From positions 4,656,109-4,720,108 of the forward strand of contig OZ005700.1 in assembly GCA_963930775.1 (NCBI GenBank): a stretch of 64,000 nt of DNA, read 5' to 3'. The notes under the pieces are model-generated. The model had not been told where the DNA came from and searched no databases. It was given only the letters and a program-made list of their open reading frames with translations. Positions within the stretch are counted from its first letter, which is position 1; each line of letters opens with the position of its first letter. Positions 12,619 to 26,263 of this stretch are shown one piece after another. Both the position numbers and the translations under genes were made by a program. The stretch is from Cliona cf. orientalis (lineage: Eukaryota; Porifera; Demospongiae; Clionaida; Clionaidae).

Positions 12619-12806
12619 CCGTAAATCACGAATATTTCGTGTCTACAATATTTTGTGCAATAATTTTTCGCGTTAAATAATTTTCAGACAAACGACCCTG
12701 TACCGCATTATCGTCAATACTGCGTATGTATTTTTTTGCACGTTTAATTTTCGCACAAGCCAAGCTGTCCGAAAATATTTAACAATGAAATATTCTCAAA
12801 TTACGG
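12619..12806. repeat. MITE-like element, TTACTGTAAAT family, copy 2
   Basis: Inverted ends CCGTAAATCACGAATATTTC and 'attctcaaattacgg' bound the element. The interior matches the 704-899 element in reverse orientation, including the 'accctgtaccgcatta' block. Confidence 0.65.
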
Positions 12807-12870
12807 TAATATTCTTTACTGATGAAAAACACTTGACCCCTCACCGCTACATCCATGCAAGCATGCATGC

Positions 12871-12916
12871 ATACATACATACATACATACATACATACAT
12901 ACATACATACATACAT
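12871..12916. repeat. (CATA)n microsatellite
   Basis: Uninterrupted ACAT/CATA repeats preceded by 'gcatgcatgc'. They explain the Tyr/Ile/His-rich frames on both strands here, which are not genes. Confidence 0.9.
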
Positions 12917-13625
12917 GATTCGTGCGCGCGTATAGCATGGCTCACTGTGCATGGACCACCCTATACAAAATCTTATGCATGTTACAAGTACTTGCATGTT
13001 GCTCCAAACATACCTGTAACATGAATGATATACTCATGTGTAGCGCACGTCCAGACAACATGCATGTTACAGTAGGGGCAGGATACATGTTTTGTATGCA
13101 TGTCAAAATAAGGGTAGCCTGCACAGCGCATGTAGCAGGAGTAACAGCCAAGTGATATGCATGTTACATATAACATGACATGTTCGATGCATGTTTAAAA
13201 AAATGGCTAAGTATGTCATATTATAATTTATAGGTATTCGTTCTGAATCTCTCGACGTTTAAACGTATGCTGATTTCACTCCACCTAGTAGATCTATATC
13301 CACACATATGCATGTAGGTGTACACACGGATAAGCAACTTTCGAAGCAATTTTATTCCTACATGCAATAGTTTTACAAATGTTACATGCATATCATGTAG
13401 CATGCATGTTACATAAATTGTGCGCTACATGCATGTGTATAGAAGTGAAATCTGCATACCATAAGGCAGGTAATTTCGTGGGGTGCTAATTTTCGTTATT
13501 TTCGTGGTTGACTTGGCAGTCACGAAATTTTCCCACCCATGAAAATTAATGCCTACAGTGATATGCGAGTCCATGATGATGGGCGTGGCCACAGACATCA
13601 TGGCAGCGCGGCCAACACTCCCGAG
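12917..13625. other. No gene; scattered TGCATGTTACA motifs
   Basis: The word 'gcatgttac' or its complement occurs repeatedly between about 12975 and 13425 and once more near 14300, with no regular period. No coding support. Confidence 0.45.
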
Positions 13626-14026
13626 TACAGTGTAGTCCACTTAATTCAAATCCGCTTAAGACAAATTTGCGTATAATTCAAATTCTTTCAGATTCCCTAC
13701 GTAGAGCTAATACATAAATTTGAATTGGTCTTTTCTCTTAATTAGAAAAATTACAGCCAGCTTTAGTATACAAAAGTTTATATAAATATAAAACATAGAT
13801 CACATGGAGATCACTACAATCCTCCTTGAGATATGAGACTATAAGTGTCTATTACCTAAATCACTCTCAGAACAATTCTAAAGCTTTATATATGGCTGAA
13901 TGCTCCACTAATAAGCATTGCAGTGTCTCAATACAGTGGTCCATATGGATCTCTGTAATTCAAATTTTCGTTTAATTCAAATATTTTTCGTGGATTTTGA
14001 GATTCGATTAAGTGGACTACATTGTA
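13626..14026. mobile_element. Tc1/mariner-like MITE, 401 bp
   Basis: Terminal inverted repeats TACAGTGTAGTCCACTTAAT at the left and the complement of TACAATGTAGTCCACTTAAT at the right, each beginning with TA. The interior carries several 'aattcaaatt' words and no frame. The ends resemble those of Tc1/mariner elements ('tacagtg...'), so a TA-inserting non-autonomous element is likely. Confidence 0.7.
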
Positions 14027-15080
14027 TTAGCAAGCAACATTAGCCATTGTCATCCAGCTTCGACACTAATATTCTTCTATTTGTCCAAGTCTCTGTAGGT
14101 ATGGCTTAGTAACGAGCGCATGTATCGATTACATCATCGCTTGAGCAGCAGTGTCACGCCTCTACACTGCTGTCGCGAAATTTAAAACCATGAAAATTTA
14201 ATTTTGAGGGCTTTTTCAGACTTTCCACGAATATTACCCGCCATACGGTATGACATGCGCCAAGGATAGTGCATGTCATCACCTGAATTATGCATGTAAC
14301 ACACATGTTACATGCACAAGATTTTGTATAGGGGAGTAACTATATACCCTGTACCTGAACAGGGTTCCAGTTCTATTCTCTTCAGAGTCAGTACATGATC
14401 TATGAGTAGGTGCATGCTATGTCACAGTCTAAACTGAAAGCCTCTGTCAGAAGTCACCAAAAACAGTCTCAAAGGTTGAGAAGTTAATTTTCCTGGGGAA
14501 CATACACCCATGCAAATCCCCCTAGTACAAGCAAGATAATGGGCACTAATTTATTCTTTGGGGAATGAAAAATGATTGAAGCAGTCCTCGTCCCCCCCCC
14601 CCCCCGTAATTCCATAATTGTCACATTTACCTCGATCCCCATAACGAAAATCCTAAATGAAACCCTGAGCAGCGTCAAACATGCAGTATAATATATTCCT
14701 CTAACTTGATACTATGTGCTACATGAACAGCGAGTGTAGGGATGTATACTGGATGTGATAAGAGTTACCCCAAATCATGCTTGTGTACTTTCTGGCACTG
14801 CCATCCCTACTTCAGCTTTCACAAGTTACAGGTGCCCATCATGCTTCTCGATTATCTTTTCAGAAACACCGGCTGTATAAAGTGCAGTAGCTGATGGAGG
14901 CTGTGATTGGTGTGATGACCAGTATACACATCTTGCTCATCATCTTTGATCGTCCAACCGGCTGTTCATAGTATCTAATATTGTCGTCACTGCATAATTA
15001 TCTAAGGTATTTCGGCCAACGGAAATATTTGTGTTTAACAGCGCATAAGGGTCACTTGGAAACTTGTCCAAGAATCTAAC
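14027..15080. other. No gene; repeat fragments
   Basis: Contains a copy of a family ending in 'aaatgaaaccctg' with a 15-C run (about 14450-14680), relatives of which lie at 20346-20768 and near 21190-21370. One arm of the 33985-34366 palindrome family is at 14736-14815 ('gtagggatgtata...'). Confidence 0.5.
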
Positions 15081-15795
15081 ATATTACCGTACCCTCACGA
15101 AAGAGGGCCCATGGGCGGTGCACCTTACATTGGGCCAAGATTGGGGGATGGGCCGATTTTCAAGGCATCAGTATCACATTTATACACGAAAGCGCCGAGG
15201 TAAGTTACCCACGCTAGCTTCATAATTCGAATAATAGCGGCGGCTACCATTGATTTCAGCCTTATTCAAGCGTGGTTACCACTCCAAAGCAAGGGCGGCC
15301 GTGATACTTCACCATGTGTCGTTGAGTGCAGCCGTATAAGTGGGCGTGGCTACGATCGCTAGCCGTGTACAACCGTTTATTTGTGCTGAAACATGGCATA
15401 AATCTAGATACCGTAGTTAATCAAATACAACGTATGATCCAATCTAACGTAAGAAATTAGCATTTTACGAATTCTCATAAAGTTTATATATGGAGCGATT
15501 GACAACCTTTACCAGAAAAGCGCGCGTTTTTCAAAATCGAAATTATTTTTTCCATACGTATATAGTATTAGATTAAGTAAGGTAGGCTTAGTTTTTAAGG
15601 CTGTTTAGCACGTTATTTACATAGACTATTCGAAGTTTATTTCTCATAAACCAACCATTTGAGCTACATTTCAAGGGCAGCTACATATGGGCGCATATTC
15701 GAGTAAACACTAGACCTTAGCAGGAACTTGAGCCCAAAGTGGGGGGTGGGCCAACATTCCGTAGTGAGCCCTCTTTCACGAGGGTACGGTAATAT
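15081..15795. mobile_element. 715-bp inverted-repeat element, copy 1
   Basis: The ends ATATTACCGTACCCTC and GAGGGTACGGTAATAT are perfect inverted repeats, and the next bases ('acgaaagagggc'/'gccctctttcacg') continue the pairing. The interior contains 'ttgggccaagattg' near the left and 'gggtgggcc' near the right. No transposase frame, so non-autonomous. A second copy is at 19680-20212. Confidence 0.75.
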
Positions 15796-17393
15796 GTAGA
15801 AGATATCCTTTTCTATTGCTTCATATGGCAGTTTTGGTAAAATTAATAGAGATCCAGGAGCCTAACATGGCATCAGTCATCAGCACTTGGATCAACATAA
15901 ATAGGTACTTCTTTGCTTACTAAGTGAAGATACCGAAATGTGCCTTGACAATTTATTGATATAAAGTCATGGTATATGTAGCAGTCAAGGCAGTGAACAC
16001 ATTGAATCTGGGAAATCTAAAGCTGTCAGTACAATGTACTCCTCACCACCTCGTAGGCAAAGTTCTTTCTGTTGTAGTAGAAGACTGCATTTTGAAACGA
16101 CCTAGGAGAGTCCACACTGATAACCCCACTATCCCATAGCTGACTCTCCTCATCAGTGATTATTTCAGCATGCCTCAATTTGCACCAACCCCATTTCATG
16201 TAGCTTATGAAAGAGTACTGTATTCTTCTTGTCCATGATGCCTCAGTAGACTAGCCATTAGTTGATATCCATTGTATAGTAGCTGGAGTATAATATTCTA
16301 CACCTTCCTCATTTCCAGCCGTTAAACCAGTGGTCCAATTGTTGCAGATCCAGGAAGTGCATCCAGTGGCACATTACAGTTCATGCAATTATTGCCATTT
16401 TTTACATACGTTTTTCTAGGCCATCTTTCACTTCTAGGACCATTCTACTTCCTGCTCATTCCTGTCCTATAACTGTGGCAACCACTTTTGCAAATGCTAC
16501 TCTCGCAAGCACTCACTCACAAAAGTGCCTCGTGCAAAAAGAAGTTCCCAAGGATGGATTCTCATGATTCAAGTATCATTCAATAGCTCGTGTTGTTCTA
16601 GAAGAGGACACTGGAATGAAGTCTTTATATCGAACGCTTCCCGAATTACTTATCAATTATCAGAAAATTTCAGTACAACTGCATGGCATTTTTCTGTATC
16701 TTCTTGACCTTTTCTTGAGTGTCTGACAATTTATCCAATAGTGAGCCAAGGAGAGGAGTGCTCATTATGAAGCTTCAAATTTGTAGGGGCCTTCTAGTCT
16801 AGGAAAGTGTCGTCGTCACCCAAATCGGTGGTCTATCTGCATGGAGCCTAGCAGAGAGTGTTTCCCCTCCCCCCACAAATTCACAGAAAGTTAATTGAAA
16901 TGCATAGTGTTGCTTAAATGGTTCTTTGGGGAACACTAATATCAATTTATGCTTTAGCTTTCCGCGGTTTGCGGGGGCACATCCCCCTCTCGCACGCACC
17001 CCCTTGGGGCGCCAAGGCGGCCCATTCATCTAGCATACCTGGCTTGTCCCCCCCCCCCCCCCCCCCCCCCAAAAACAATTCGGGCCAGACAAAACCCTGC
17101 AGATGGATAGTTTCCTTCTGTACTGGATTAAAGATTGATAGTACATTCTATACTTTTGTAGTATACCATATGCGAGGCAAGTAGCTTAATAACTATGTAG
17201 ATCTATAGATCCACCAAAATTAATAATGAAGTCCAGGGATGAGGACGAGCCTTGTAGCTGAAATGGCTAAAGAATGAAAGGAGTCTCAGTGTTGAACCTA
17301 CACCATAATTTGTGAAAATCGGCTGATATCAATACTGAACTTGAAGCATGAATTCACTTGGGGGTTAGTAATCAGCACTCTCCCACCTGTCTG

Positions 17394-17428
<35 letters not shown>

Positions 17429-19224
17429 TCCCTCCCTCTCTCTATCACATACCCCCCTGCACATACATTAACCATTAGGTGATGATCAGCTATCAATGAG
17501 TATAGGCAAGAGTGTATTAGTAAGAGTACATAGCTCCTGTACGTTAGTATTGCGCTTACGCAGTGTGATGGTGGCATCACAGCACATAGTAGATACCAGA
17601 CAAATGCTGTACAAGTACATGATTTTGTGAAAACTGTGTGGCCACAAGCCTATGAATAATACTGTAGGGTAGTCCCTTGGTGGGGTAGTTCTAGCCAGAC
17701 ACTGTGCAGCACACCTGCAACCACATAGCCACGTGTATGATCACTGTGTAAACGAAACATGGATTCTGCATAGCTATGGTTAGGCTGGCACACGTAGGAT
17801 GACGCCACCATATCACAGTGTAGAGCTTGCTTGCCCACGCAGTTACGTACTCTTCCTAATACACTCTTGGTATAGGATGGTGAGAGGGGAACACAATGGA
17901 GTTTCACCACCTAGAGAATTAAGTGCTGCCTAGGCCTGAGGTTTTAGCTTTTGTCGTAAAGCTAATTTCAGAGGTGCTGAGAATCATTGTATCACCTACA
18001 TGTAGAAAGCTCTGTACTATCGTTTGCTTGTATGTAAAATATTCACACTTGCAAGTAGCATGCACAAAAGCGGTCGCCGCGGAGCTCATGACTGTCTCTA
18101 GGTTATAGGATTTGAACGAGCAGAAAGTGCTCTTTGTTTGGAGTCCTAGAAGTGAAAGATGGCCTAGATAGAACAGGTAAGAAAAATAGATAAAAAATGG
18201 CAAAAACTGCATGCACTAGAATGTGCACCAGATGCACTTACTGGATCTGCAACAGTTGGATCGCTGGCCTAACAGCTGGAATGGTCAAGGTGAAGAACTG
18301 CTACTGGCTAGCCTACTGAGGCATCAGTGGCGTGCATATCTAGCATGGAGCTCAGGGTGCTGGAGCACATCCCTCAGCTCTGGCACAACAGCCAGCTCAG
18401 TAGCTCAGTGACAAATATATATTGTCATGTCATGATAATCAATATAACTGGCAGCTCCTACCAACCATGAACTTACTGGCCTCTAAAATTCGCTCCTTAA
18501 ACAGCGTTTTCTCATCGTCACTAGGCCTAAAACAGCCTTCTTTGTCAGCCAACGTGTAAATGAGGGGGGAGGGTCAACGTTTTGGGGGCATGGCTCATCG
18601 TCACTAGGCCTAAAACCGCCTTCTTTGTCAGCCAACACGTAAATGAGGGGGCAGGATCAACGTTTTGGGGGCGTGGCTTTAAATCCTGGATACGCCAATG
18701 GGCATATGTGTAACCAAAACCCAGATACCCCAACTTCATGGACAAGAAGCAACAGTTTCAAGGATTACATAAAACACTCTTTCATAAGCTATATGAAATG
18801 GGATTGGTGCAAAAAAATGGCCTAGATAGAATAGGTAAGAAAAATAGATAAAAAACGGCAAAAATTGCGTGCACTGGAATGTGCTACCGGATGCTATCGG
18901 TCACTGCAGTGTCAGCAGCTACAGTCTCGTGCTCACTAGAAGTAGTTGCTACGTTCACTCATGATCCATTTTCCTGATAGCACATAGTCCATTCTGGCAG
19001 ACTGCAACAAAATGGATAAGAACAATGATTCGGAGCTTAATCAGCGTAGCGGCTAGCAATAGTCATACAAATTCTAGGTTTAGTAAACAAAAAAACCGGT
19101 ATCTTAGCTACGTTACTAAGAAGCAAACCATAGACCAATTCATGGTCAGGATATTGAACAGATAAATTATGGTGTCTAGGATACACCGTTCAACTATTTG
19201 GGTCAACATTAACAGGTGCATGAT
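15796..19224. other. No gene seen; microsatellites and small duplications
   Basis: Holds a 23-C run (17048-17070), a (TC)n tract (about 17393-17428), and two direct copies of an 80-bp stretch ('ggcctagatagaa...', 18160 and 18819). The open frames at 16525-18411 have no motif or splice support. Confidence 0.5.
18511..18677. repeat. Tandem duplication, 83-bp unit
   Basis: Two adjacent copies begin 'ctcatcgtcactaggccta' (18511 and 18594) and differ at a few bases. A related 'gcctaaagcagccttctttgtc' stretch is found once more near 33821. Confidence 0.8.
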
Positions 19225-19679
19225 AATACCGTATTTTCTCATTATTAGGCGCATCTTGCTTATAAGCACATATTCGTTATTAAGCGCATGCCATTTTCCT
19301 GACCTAAGTACTCGTTGTTAGGCGCATTTTGTGTATAAGCGCATATGTGACCCTTGACCTCGATATCTGCATGCTTTCTTGCTAGCCCAAGGTTCCAGCC
19401 GTTTCAAGTTACTCGAAATCACGATGGCTACTATCGATTCTCAGGTTCTTCGAGCTATGAGCGCCATTTCGAGCTGGATGGAATGCAACAATACGAATGA
19501 TTGTGCAATCAATCGATTGGCCATGCCCCTAAATGATACTACGAACGCGCATGCGTTCTTGGATGCAGCTATTCTTTGTTAGGCGCATCTCGTTACTAGG
19601 TGCACTTTGCTATTAAGCACAGGTTTTCTTCCTGTGGAGATATAAGCGCATGCACTTAATAGCGGGAAAATACGGTATT
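19225..19679. mobile_element. MITE with TAAGCGCATG repeats
   Basis: Inverted ends AATACCGTATTTTC and GAAAATACGGTATT. The interior is rich in 'ttattaggcgcat', 'tataagcgcat' words in both strands. The family includes the element at 63131-63592, and its ends also appear at 55437 and 61668. The small frame 19379-19582 inside is not supported. Confidence 0.7.
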
Positions 19680-20212
19680 ACTACCGTACCCTTATGAATA
19701 AGGCCACATGGGCAATGCACCTTACATTGGGCCAAGATTGAGGGATGGGCCAATATTCGAGGTATCAGTATCGCGTTTAGACGTGAAAGAGCGCCCAGGT
19801 AAGTTACCAATGCTATATTCATGATTTGAATAGTAGCAGCGGCTATAGCCTTATTCAAACACAGTTACCGATCCAGAGAAGGACGTCCGCGATACTTCAT
19901 CATGTGTCGTTGACTACAGCCGTAATATTAAGAGGGCATGGCTATGATCGCTAGCCGTGCACGATTGTTCGTTTATGCTGAAACATGGCATAAAGCTAGC
20001 TAGGCTTAGTCTTACGGCTGTTTAGCAGGTTACTTATCGATCCTACATAGACTATTCTCCTCATAAACCAGCCATTTGAGCTGCGTTTTCAAGGGCAGCT
20101 ACACATGGGCGCATACTTGAATAAACACTAGATCTTCGCGTGAATTGAGCCCAAAGTGGGGGGTGGGCCGACATTCCATAGCAGGCCCTCTTTCGTGAGG
20201 ATACGGTATTAT
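19680..20212. mobile_element. Inverted-repeat element, copy 2 of the 15081 family
   Basis: Begins CTACCGTACCC directly against the preceding MITE and ends 'gtgaggatacggtattat'. It matches the 15081-15795 element along its length but is about 180 bp shorter, through internal deletion. Confidence 0.7.
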
Positions 20213-21629
20213 CGAGAAAACTAAGTGCAGGAATGTCTAGTGGATGTGACATAAAATTATCCTGTCTGCGTACTTTTTTGGCAATATGTACAAGTACGTA
20301 CGTACTCCTTTAATTATCACATGCACATGCACAAGGGTGCACGTGGAAAGTATTCAGTCAGGGTTTCATTTAGATTTTCATCAAGGGGGGGGGGCAAACG
20401 CGACAATTGCAGAGTTATAGGGGGGGCAAAGACAATAGTAATAATATTATTATTTCAAGTATCTTTCCATCCACGAAGAATGACGTAGCGCTCAATAACT
20501 TGATTATAATAGGGGGTCTGGGGGTATGCTCCCTCAGGAAAATTTTTTAATGTTTCAACCTCTGAGACTGTTTCTGGTGGCTTGTCTCCTACCACGCGTA
20601 GTACAAACCTTCAGCTAGTTTATGGCAAAATTGCCGTCTAATTTGGACACTTACATCATTCAAACTCTTTACTTGCACATATATTGCGTGTATGGATGGT
20701 GGCTACTCTCAATGGGGGCAGCCAGCTTCCACACCCCCCCCCCCAACCTAAATGAAACCCTGTCGGTCGTGTCGTTACCATCACGAGTACAAAAATCACC
20801 ATATCTCAAGATCTAGGCACCTGAGCCACTCGTAAGCATCGATCTCAAATCAGCCAAATTTAACGATATACTGGTTTCAGTATGTTTCAAACCAAGGGAC
20901 ACAATCCACAAGCATCAGAAATAGAGCCTTCTTCTTGTTACACATTGTAGCCATGCCTATGGGCAGTGCCTACTTGATACATCATGGTGGAAATGTTCAA
21001 AGTGGCAATTTTGAATCCATACACTATCTGAAGTTTCACGCTACACACGGGAGATGACACATCCTCCATATTATTCTGTTTGATTGTTAAAAGGAAAGTA
21101 GAAAACACATTCTAAGTTGCCTGATTCTTAGCACAGTATTATTGCTCTACAGCGATTGAACAGGAAGCCACCAGAAACTGTCCCTGAGGAAGGGTAGAAA
21201 AGTTAAATAAAAAATTTTCTGTGGGAGCATACCCCCAGACCCCTCTAGAGTAATCGATGAGCACTACATAATTCCTTCATGGATGAAAAAACATTTGAAG
21301 TACACGTATTAATTATTATAGTCTTCGCCCCCCTTAGACTCTGCAATTGCCTCCTACCTTGACAAAAATCAATGAAATCCTGCATTTAATCAATGCACAC
21401 AATGGAGAGCTGAAATTGTGTGCACAGGGTACATAATAACATTATGTGCTCTAATTTCAATTGTTTTTTCAACTTGCAGTATTAGGCCATCACTTGCAAT
21501 TAAATCATTTCCCGTCCCACACCTGCACGCTACTTTGGCATCCGCATCCTCCCTTATTTGCAGCTTCATTGGCCACGCCTTTAATTCAAGAAGGGTTTGG
21601 GGGTGTAGTCAGATTCTATAGATACCGAA
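20213..21629. other. No gene; G/C-run repeat family
   Basis: A copy of the 'cagggtttcat' family spans about 20360-20765, with G runs at its start and 'aatgaaaccctg' at its end; a partial copy follows near 21150-21390. No coding region is supported. Confidence 0.45.
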
Positions 21630-21990
21630 TAGAAGCCGCACCCAGATTAGTAGCCCCTCGAATAGTAGCCGCACATGGAGCTCCGCGAAAGAAATAGTAG
21701 CCGCCCTCTAATAGTAACCACATGCATGTGCGCAAATAATTAAGTGGGTGCAGCCACAATCGCAAGCCATGAACGATCGTTAGTTCAAGGCAAAACGTGG
21801 CAGAAAACGTCCTAGGCTTGGTTCCGCTGCTTATTTCAGGATTATATATCTTGATATTCGAAAATCAGTCCTGAAAAATGAGTCTACCGTATCAATATCA
21901 GTGGGGGATATCGCTCCAAAATTAATAAAAGCCGCCCTGGATTAGTAGTCGCACTCCAGCAAGGCTGAAATTAATAGTAGCCGCAGCTAG
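21630..21990. repeat. AATAGTAGCCGC repeat block
   Basis: Several near-copies of 'aatagtagccgc' and 'attagtag' occur at 21625-21715 and again at 21930-21990, flanking a short unrelated middle. The same words are found at 42028-42160. It looks like a short repeat-rich MITE. Confidence 0.5.
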
Positions 21991-23634
21991 TATTCAAAAA
22001 ATAAATAATAATATTATAGCATCTTAATATCAATGTAACATAAACATCTGCAACTGTCCCTCAAATAAGAGATTAAACCAAGACGGCACCTACGTTATGC
22101 TGTGTGAACATACATTGTGATCTATGAATAGAAAATAAGGCCACATCAAAAATTATTAATTTCATATTTCTTGGACAAATGGAAGGCTGAGATAGGGTCG
22201 GTAGGTAGGCAAAAAAGTTATGAATCTCATTAAAATGTAATGAGTATCATTAAATTCCCTGTCCTGCTATGAACAAGCTGGTTTGACCAAAAAATCAATG
22301 CAAGACTCCTCCAGAACACTGAGCCTTGATAAAATGAAGCTATGGTGGTAGTTCTTACCAAGTATGAAGCAAAAGAAGCTCCTTTTCTTGGCTCCTTGTC
22401 ATGGACAGCTTCTGCTGAATATCGTGATTAACGCATGCTTGGTGTGTCACATGCTTGTGGTGTTTTTTTTTCTTTTTAATAAAATAATAAAATTAATTAT
22501 CTCCCCAAGTGTCCCCAACTCCCCCCCCCCCCCCCAGTGAATTACATTATTTATTTTCTTTTTTTCTACTTGGTGTATAACCAAATCTCAGAAATAAATG
22601 GTCAGTGGGTCCCAAGAAACATGAAATCAAATTAATTATGCTTTGTGTCCAGTTTCAAAGCAGCCTTTAATATTCTATATAAGTAGCGTATTTCATACTG
22701 CATGATCAGACTCAAATGCTCATCTCAATAATCAAATCTATCTGAGAACCACTCTAGTTACATTAATAATACAATACCGCCCACCCCCATGGGTTAAGGC
22801 CATGCAAAGTTAATCTTCTGTTTCTCGTCCCCGCCCGCACGTACATCAAACCCCCCGTGTCTAGCTTTGATATGATATTCAGATTTTGGCTGGGTGACGT
22901 CATCATAATTAACCATTCTGGGGCGTGGTCTCGTCGTTAGTTCGCTCGAGGCCTGAGTGGATGCTCTACAAATGTCGAAAATCAATTGAATGCTCAGCTT
23001 CTACCAACAATATTGGTCAGAAAAGATCAATAACTGCTGTGATACTGGAAATGGAGCAGATATAGAGCTAATCATTGTTAAAGTTGCCATTTCAGCTTGT
23101 TAACAATTAATAGGGGTGTGGTATCAAATATCAAAATCATCCGTGTCCCTTATGTGCTTTGGAGTATCCTATATGACGAGAAACAGAATATTTTATTTGT
23201 GTGGCCTAATGGCAAATTAGGGGGCCCGAACGAGAAAAAAGTTATAATTATCGGTATTAGCCTGCAAGTTATTACCTTATTATAATACTAAACTACTTCC
23301 CCATGGGATGCAGTCCTATGCACCACTTGTGGAACACTTTTGAGTGTAATTTTTTTACTTACCACGATTGCCACATCCTCGCTCATGTCGCTTAATAGAT
23401 CTTACCATGCCGGAGGACGTACCATGCATACACCGAGGGTTACCACGTGTCTGAGCCAATGTGTCAATTAATTCGAAATTCGAGACCCAGACTTAACTTG
23501 TGGTATATAAAAGCTGGACTGTGGACTCTGGACTGGACTCATGGACTGGACTGTGGACTGAGATTTGGACTCGATTTTGGACTGATGCGCAGGGCAATGA
23601 CGACCATTTCCAAGAGACTGCGGATATATAGAAA
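21991..23634. other. No gene seen
   Basis: AT-rich. Near 22490-22580 there is an inverted fragment of the 25468-32365 array unit. A short GGACT-type tandem lies at about 23517-23583. Frames here are repeat-derived. Confidence 0.5.
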
Positions 23635-23905
23635 GGGTGTGTGCACACGAGATCAACTCTTATTAGCCTCGTACCCAGGCCCTAAACTCTTATGTGATCA
23701 ACTCCCCCGTGATCAATTCTTACAAGAGCAATTTTGTATGATGCCAACTATCAGGACATCAACTTTCGTAGGATCAACTCTGTAAGAAGTCAACTTAACT
23801 CCTCAAATCAACTAGGTATTGATATATCGATGCACATACCTATATGTCAGTGATCCTATCTTTGAGTATTAATTAGTGCTTGCCAAATTAAGGTCAACAT
23901 AATAT
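23635..23905. mobile_element. Solo Mutator-like terminal repeat
   Basis: Starts GGGTGTGTGCACACGAG and runs on as a series of 'gatcaact', 'gtgatcaattctta' and 'catcaactttcgtagg' words. It is the complement of the right terminal repeat of the element at 26674-27557 (27345-27557). I find no matching partner end nearby, so this is a single-ended remnant. It carries a 21-bp micro-insertion at 23664-23684. Confidence 0.65.
23664..23684. mobile_element. 21-bp micro-element with 9-bp target duplication
   Basis: A TAGCCTCG...CCCTA sequence interrupts the terminal repeat and is flanked on both sides by AACTCTTAT (23655-23663 and 23685-23693). The uninterrupted sequence is seen in the related repeat at about 27527-27545. 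It is a deletion derivative of the TAGCCTCG family described at 38252, 50389 and 51989. Confidence 0.7.
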
Positions 23906-25467
23906 TATATTAAACTTTTCTATACAGTATACTCACCTAATCCGCACACATGGTAACACTCTACAGAGATTGTGACGACTCTGAAGCTGTATATTGTGGT
24001 GTCCTATCTAGCTAGGTAGCTCTATAGCTAAAGCTTGTTTTATAGCAGTTCAATAATTTGCATATATGTATTTCTGATATTATAGCTAATGTATTTATAA
24101 TAACATTATTGTAGCATAATTAATAATAGTATGTTAATGATTGTGCAAAGGGGCTCTGTCTCACATGATTATAAAATTAGCAGAATCTGATATAAACTTG
24201 GATTAATTTTACCTTTTCTCACTAACACAATATTTAATATTATCAGCAAGGAGTGTCTCAACCAGTCATATCAACATACAACTGGATTTGATGTAATAGC
24301 TAATTAAACTCTGAATTGTGGTAAGTTCAACCACTAAGGTTCATGTACTTTGTATTATAGGTATAGCTAGTACTATAAACAATTTATACTCAGGGGCTGC
24401 AAGTTAGCTATGCCTAAAATACATGTATCTTCAGCATCAGCATTAATTTTGACATCAGATTATTACGAAGCCAACATATTATTTCATTGGTAAGTCTATA
24501 AGAATTGTTAATTCTGATATAGGTATATATATATATATAGCTATATTATACCCCTAGTACTTGAGTTGTTACTATAATAATATTATAATGATAATAATAT
24601 TTGATATTAGAAAAGTAGAGACAATTAACTTCCAACTTCATCAGCTGACAGGGATCAAGGATATCAATCTAGTTTCCACAGTCCGTGGATAATACGGTGG
24701 GTCCTGGACATTATAATAACTTTACCATTGCTCAATATTATATTGCCCATGTAAAAATTATCCCCCCGAGTGCTCCCAAACCCCCCATGAATTAGATTAT
24801 TTATTTAAATTTGCTTTTTTTTTTCAAGCTAAACCACACCATAAGATAAAAGAATTATATCAACCTGTAAATAAGAAATACCATCACATTTGCACATTTG
24901 TATATGGGGGACCATGGAACATAACCACACATTATTATTCAAAAGCCTCGGCAAATCCTACTATTGTGTGGCACACACAACAAATCATTCATATGGGCTA
25001 TATTATGTATCACTTATCAGCTTCCCTACAAAGTCTATTTGCCAAGTCCAACAACAAATAATATTATATATTATGTGCACACAAGTTACAATTATATTTT
25101 AGTAAATTACATGTGCAGACCTGTACTATCATGTTCAAAGCCTTGACGATTGATTGTTGCACACCATTTCCCGCTGATGAGTATGTATGACATTGTGTGT
25201 ACATACATAATATGCCAAATCTCAAGTTGCTTGCACATAATTTTAATTATAAGGCCGCTGAGAGTATTACTAACATTTACTGATATGCATGCTACATGCT
25301 GCAGCTGTTGATGGCCACCTGAAATTCCAACAGCATAATAATTATACTATCCAGCTGAAGCTACTGTAGTACCTTCCAGATGATCACCTGACACTATCAC
25401 TTGCAGTCACAGTTGTACAGTTGTCATATACCACCCTCAATGAGTACACCATATCCACAGTTGCAGT
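23906..25467. other. No gene seen; AT-rich spacer
   Basis: Very AT-rich with short TA runs. At about 24745-24835 an inverted copy of part of the 25468-32365 array unit ends in a T run. No supported frame. Confidence 0.5.
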
Positions 25468-26263
25468 CAGAATGGGTCGAAACTAAAGATTTGATCCTGG
25501 GGAATTTTGATTCACGCCTTAGAATTAGTTACGGCCCTTTGAAGTGTCCCCATATGTTTGTATAGGAAGCCATGCATTTGCAATGTTTTCCACCCACGCG
25601 CGCACATAAATGTGACGACCTTTACCTACTTTGGTCAAAATTGAAATATAGGGTGCCTGCTTGCATTGTATGGCTCTACTAAGCATCCAGCTCAACTATG
25701 TAGTGGTTTTGGACAACTTTTTTCTGCTTAGTGTTGTGGTCTCCTTGTAGAAAAAAAATAATTAAATAATGTAATAATAATTCATGGAGGGTTTGGGAGT
25801 AATTGGGGACATAATATTTATATGGGCACGCAGAATGGGTCGAAACTAGAGATTTGATGGCGGGGAATTTTGATTCACGCCTTAGAATTAAAGTTATGGC
25901 CCTTTGAAGTTATCCCATGTTTGTATAGGAAGCCATGCATTGCATTGGCAATGTTTTCCACCCACGCGCTACGTGAGGGGCGGGGCCAAGCGCGCACATC
26001 AACGTGACGACCATTACCCATTTTGGTCAAAATTGATGTATAGGCTGCCTGCTTGCATTGTATGGCTCCACTATCAACTATATGGTGGTTTACGGACAAT
26101 TTTTTTTTTTTGCTTAGTGTGTGGTCTCCTTGAAAAAAAAGCAATTTAAATAATTAAATAATCTAATTCATGGGGGTTTGGGAGCACTTGGGGGGATAAT
26201 TTTTACATGGGCACGCAGAATGGGTCGAAACTAGAGATTTGACGCAGGGGAATTTTGATTCGT
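25468..26263. repeat. Tandem array of ~360-440-bp units, left part
   Basis: Units start 'cagaatgggtcgaaact' at 25468, 25831 and 26216 and contain in order 'gattcacgccttagaatta', 'tgtataggaagccatgcat', 'gtgacgacc', 'tgcattgtatggct' and an A-rich stretch before 'aattcatggggg'. The third unit is cut off at about 26263, where transposon sequence begins. The array resumes at 30829 in the same orientation. Confidence 0.8.

Noticed and set aside
12779..13176. Cluster of short frames on both strands
   Set aside because: Generated by the (CATA)n microsatellite and TGCATGTTAC words.
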